From: an uncultured Lachnospiraceae bacterium
Lineage (GTDB): Bacteria > Bacillota > Clostridia > Lachnospirales > Lachnospiraceae
DNA: 7,263 bases
Assembly (NCBI GenBank): GCA_905236925.1
Contig: CAJOQS010000073.1
Location: forward strand, 1-7,263
Direction of reading: 5' to 3'
Shown here: positions 5,729 to 7,263 of the stretch, one piece after another
How positions within the stretch are numbered: position 1 is the stretch's first letter
Layout: each line of letters opens with the position of its first letter
Notes under the pieces: generated by a model
Seen by the model: the letters and a program-made list of their open reading frames with translations, nothing else
What the model was told of the DNA's origin: nothing
The model's database searches: none
Translations under genes and position numbers: made by a program

Positions 5729-7263
5729 CTGAGTCCTTCAAAAAGGTTATATCCGACTTCAAAAGGCAGATAGTTTGAGAACTGTTCGCGGTACGCGTCT
5801 TCGACATAATCGGCTATATTATCAATGTCTATCCAACCGGATCCGTTATCAGTCGTAACATGGACCCAGCGCACATTATCGGTGATATCGAGAATGGCAC
5901 GGTCCGCAGGTTCGATCCTTATCCTTTCGGAATCCGCGCTCCTTTCGGACGCTGCAAGCAGAGGATAGAGGAGCTTGACGTAGCCGACTCCCGTTTCAGA
6001 ATCGGGCTTGGGCAGGTTCGGATAATATAACTCGTCCAGATCAGTCACGCTGTCATCTTCGTTCAGCCGGATCGACATAGGCGCCCACCAGGTCTGAAGT
6101 ATGCTAAGTCTTCCGGACCAGTGTACTGTTCCATCCCCGGGAAGCATGTCCTCGTCCAGAGCAGGGACGTGATCATCACTTACGTACACGCTGTCAAAAA
6201 TGCAGTCGTCTATTTCAAGCAGAGAGACAATATTGTCGTCCCTGAGCGCGTAAAATGCGCTCTGAGGGTCATTACTCGGTCCTTTATCAAAGACCGCAAC
6301 CTCTAGGCGTCTGTCGGAAGCATTGATGTCAACGATCCCGAAATAACCCGAAAACGGCTGATCCGCGTGATCATTCCTGTATCGCAGGCAGCCGTTGATA
6401 TAGATCAGTTCTCCGCCGTGCCAGTAGAAGTCGGTATCCCATTTGTCATCACCGCTCCAGATCCACGAATCATAGGGAAGAGCGTCGGGGTTAAAACCCT
6501 CGTACACAACAAAAAGCTGCTCTTTTTTGCCGTCGCCGTCAAGATCAACGGCGTATGGTATACCGGTCTCATATACGCCGGTACCCGAAACCTCTACATC
6601 TCGTTTGGAACCGATCTCTGCAAGGTATGTCGCATATTCGTCTTTCGAGAAAAGCATCTGACGGATCAACTTCATGTCCGGTCTGAAGTCGGCCTTGAAC
6701 TCCGCCCGCGCCAGAAGATTGTCCTCGTAAAGCTCTCCTTCGCTGTTTTTGCAGAGAAGCAGTTCGTTTTCAGTGATCCATACGGAATAACCGTCCTTAG
6801 CTGTCGATCTGACGATAAGACAGTCTTTGCCGGAATCAAGCACCGGAACGCTTCCTTTTGTGCAGGCCTCGAGTTTAAGTGCCGGCCATGTCGAGGCATA
6901 TTTTACGAAAACCTGCTTAGGCGTGCGGCTGTTGGAATGATGCGGTATCAGAGTTCCCTCAGCCATGTAAAAATACGAAGGAGGGTCGATCTTCAGGGCT
7001 CCATCCGCCGTATAGAAATCCTTTGATTCATATAGAGAAAGCCTTGAAACATGTAACAGGTCCTCCATGCTGATGCTTCCGTCAGAACTCATTGCGTGGG
7101 AAAATAAATCAGGGATCGTCTGAATCTCGGTTTGAGCGGGTTCCGATGTTACTTCCGGAACATCCGTAGGTGAAGGCGCTGCTTCACCGCTTGCGGAAGC
7201 ATGTCTTGTAAAGGTTACATGTCCCTTTGCCTTTTCTCCGGCTACGCGCATGGTATAGGTTCC
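5716..7263 (-). CDS. Probable exported protein with DxDxDG loop and C-terminal SH3-like domain (5' partial)
   Basis: The frame is open from the right edge to the stop at 5716-5718, giving 515 visible codons. An ATG lies at 7249-7251, but four more codons (GTYT) are open before it and the resulting N-terminus has no signal peptide. 'GTYTMRVAGEKAKGHVTF' looks like the last strands of an Ig-like or beta domain, so the true start is probably outside the window. Numbering from that ATG, residues 15-45 are a Ser/Ala/Pro/Thr/Glu-rich linker. A calcium-type loop DLDGDGKKE lies at 236-244, and a second 'GIVDINASDRRLEVAVFDKGPS' segment at 305-326 has the same style. About 440-478 is SH3-like (WVHVTTDNGSGWIDI). 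Such proteins are common as secreted or lipoproteins in Clostridia; no enzymatic role is recognised. It is convergent with the GNAT remnant, and no clear terminator is seen at its 3' end. Confidence 0.75.
   Translation of the reverse strand, partial: GTYTMRVAGEKAKGHVTFTRHASASGEAAPSPTDVPEVTSEPAQTEIQTIPDLFSHAMSSDGSISMEDLLHVSRLSLYESKDFYTADGALKIDPPSYFYMAEGTLIPHHSNSRTPKQVFVKYASTWPALKLEACTKGSVPVLDSGKDCLIVRSTAKDGYSVWITENELLLCKNSEGELYEDNLLARAEFKADFRPDMKLIRQMLFSKDEYATYLAEIGSKRDVEVSGTGVYETGIPYAVDLDGDGKKEQLFVVYEGFNPDALPYDSWIWSGDDKWDTDFYWHGGELIYINGCLRYRNDHADQPFSGYFGIVDINASDRRLEVAVFDKGPSNDPQSAFYALRDDNIVSLLEIDDCIFDSVYVSDDHVPALDEDMLPGDGTVHWSGRLSILQTWWAPMSIRLNEDDSVTDLDELYYPNLPKPDSETGVGYVKLLYPLLAASERSADSERIRIEPADRAILDITDNVRWVHVTTDNGSGWIDIDNIADYVEDAYREQFSNYLPFEVGYNLFEGLSYAD

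Noticed and set aside
6168..6182. Inverted repeat GTGATCATCAC within the minus-strand gene
   Set aside because: It is short, lies inside a coding region, and is easily explained by codon content.
6367..7026. Plus-strand open frame of 219 codons inside the minus-strand exported-protein gene
   Set aside because: The minus-strand frame is far longer and has coherent motifs (DLDGDG, SH3-like tail); this frame has none.

Overview
The window looks like chromosomal DNA from a Gram-positive anaerobe of the class Clostridia, probably Lachnospiraceae-like. This is inferred from an RnfB-like ferredoxin tail, an ArlR/ArlS-type two-component pair, a UBA-like/DUF4342 membrane protein, a MEMO-AMMECR1 fusion, a secreted-type protein with a DxDxDG loop, and AGGAG-type ribosome binding sites. 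No phage, transposase, CRISPR array, tRNA or rRNA was seen.

Layout, left to right. Bases 1-131 are the 3' end of an iron-sulfur protein, most likely RnfB. An AT-rich gap with phased TTTAA repeats and an extended -10 promoter leads into a DUF4342 membrane protein (259-816). After a second promoter-like region and a leader hairpin comes an OmpR-family response regulator (926-1636). It overlaps by 20 bases the gene for its histidine kinase (1617-2963). An intrinsic terminator (2975-3007) closes this block.

A new promoter starts a second co-directional block. It holds a 108-residue membrane protein (3096-3422), a YjjG/YfnB-type HAD nucleotidase (3460-4149) and a MEMO-AMMECR1 fusion (4209-5600). 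A 20-bp perfect palindrome covers the stop codon of the fusion gene. Directly after it lies the C-terminal tail of a GNAT acetyltransferase with no start and no catalytic core, which suggests a deletion scar. A long minus-strand gene for a probably exported protein converges on this remnant and runs off the right edge of the window.

Functional reading. The first block is a regulatory unit: the DUF4342 protein may be a membrane partner or target of the two-component system. The two promoter regions share a TTTAA element at the same distance from an extended -10, which would fit common control by the response regulator; this is inference. The second block mixes nucleotide housekeeping (the HAD enzyme) with the poorly understood AMMECR1/MEMO system, whose usual radical SAM partner is not seen next to it here. 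The strongest candidates for new biology are the palindrome and GNAT scar behind the MEMO-AMMECR1 gene, and the link between the DUF4342 protein and the sensor pair.
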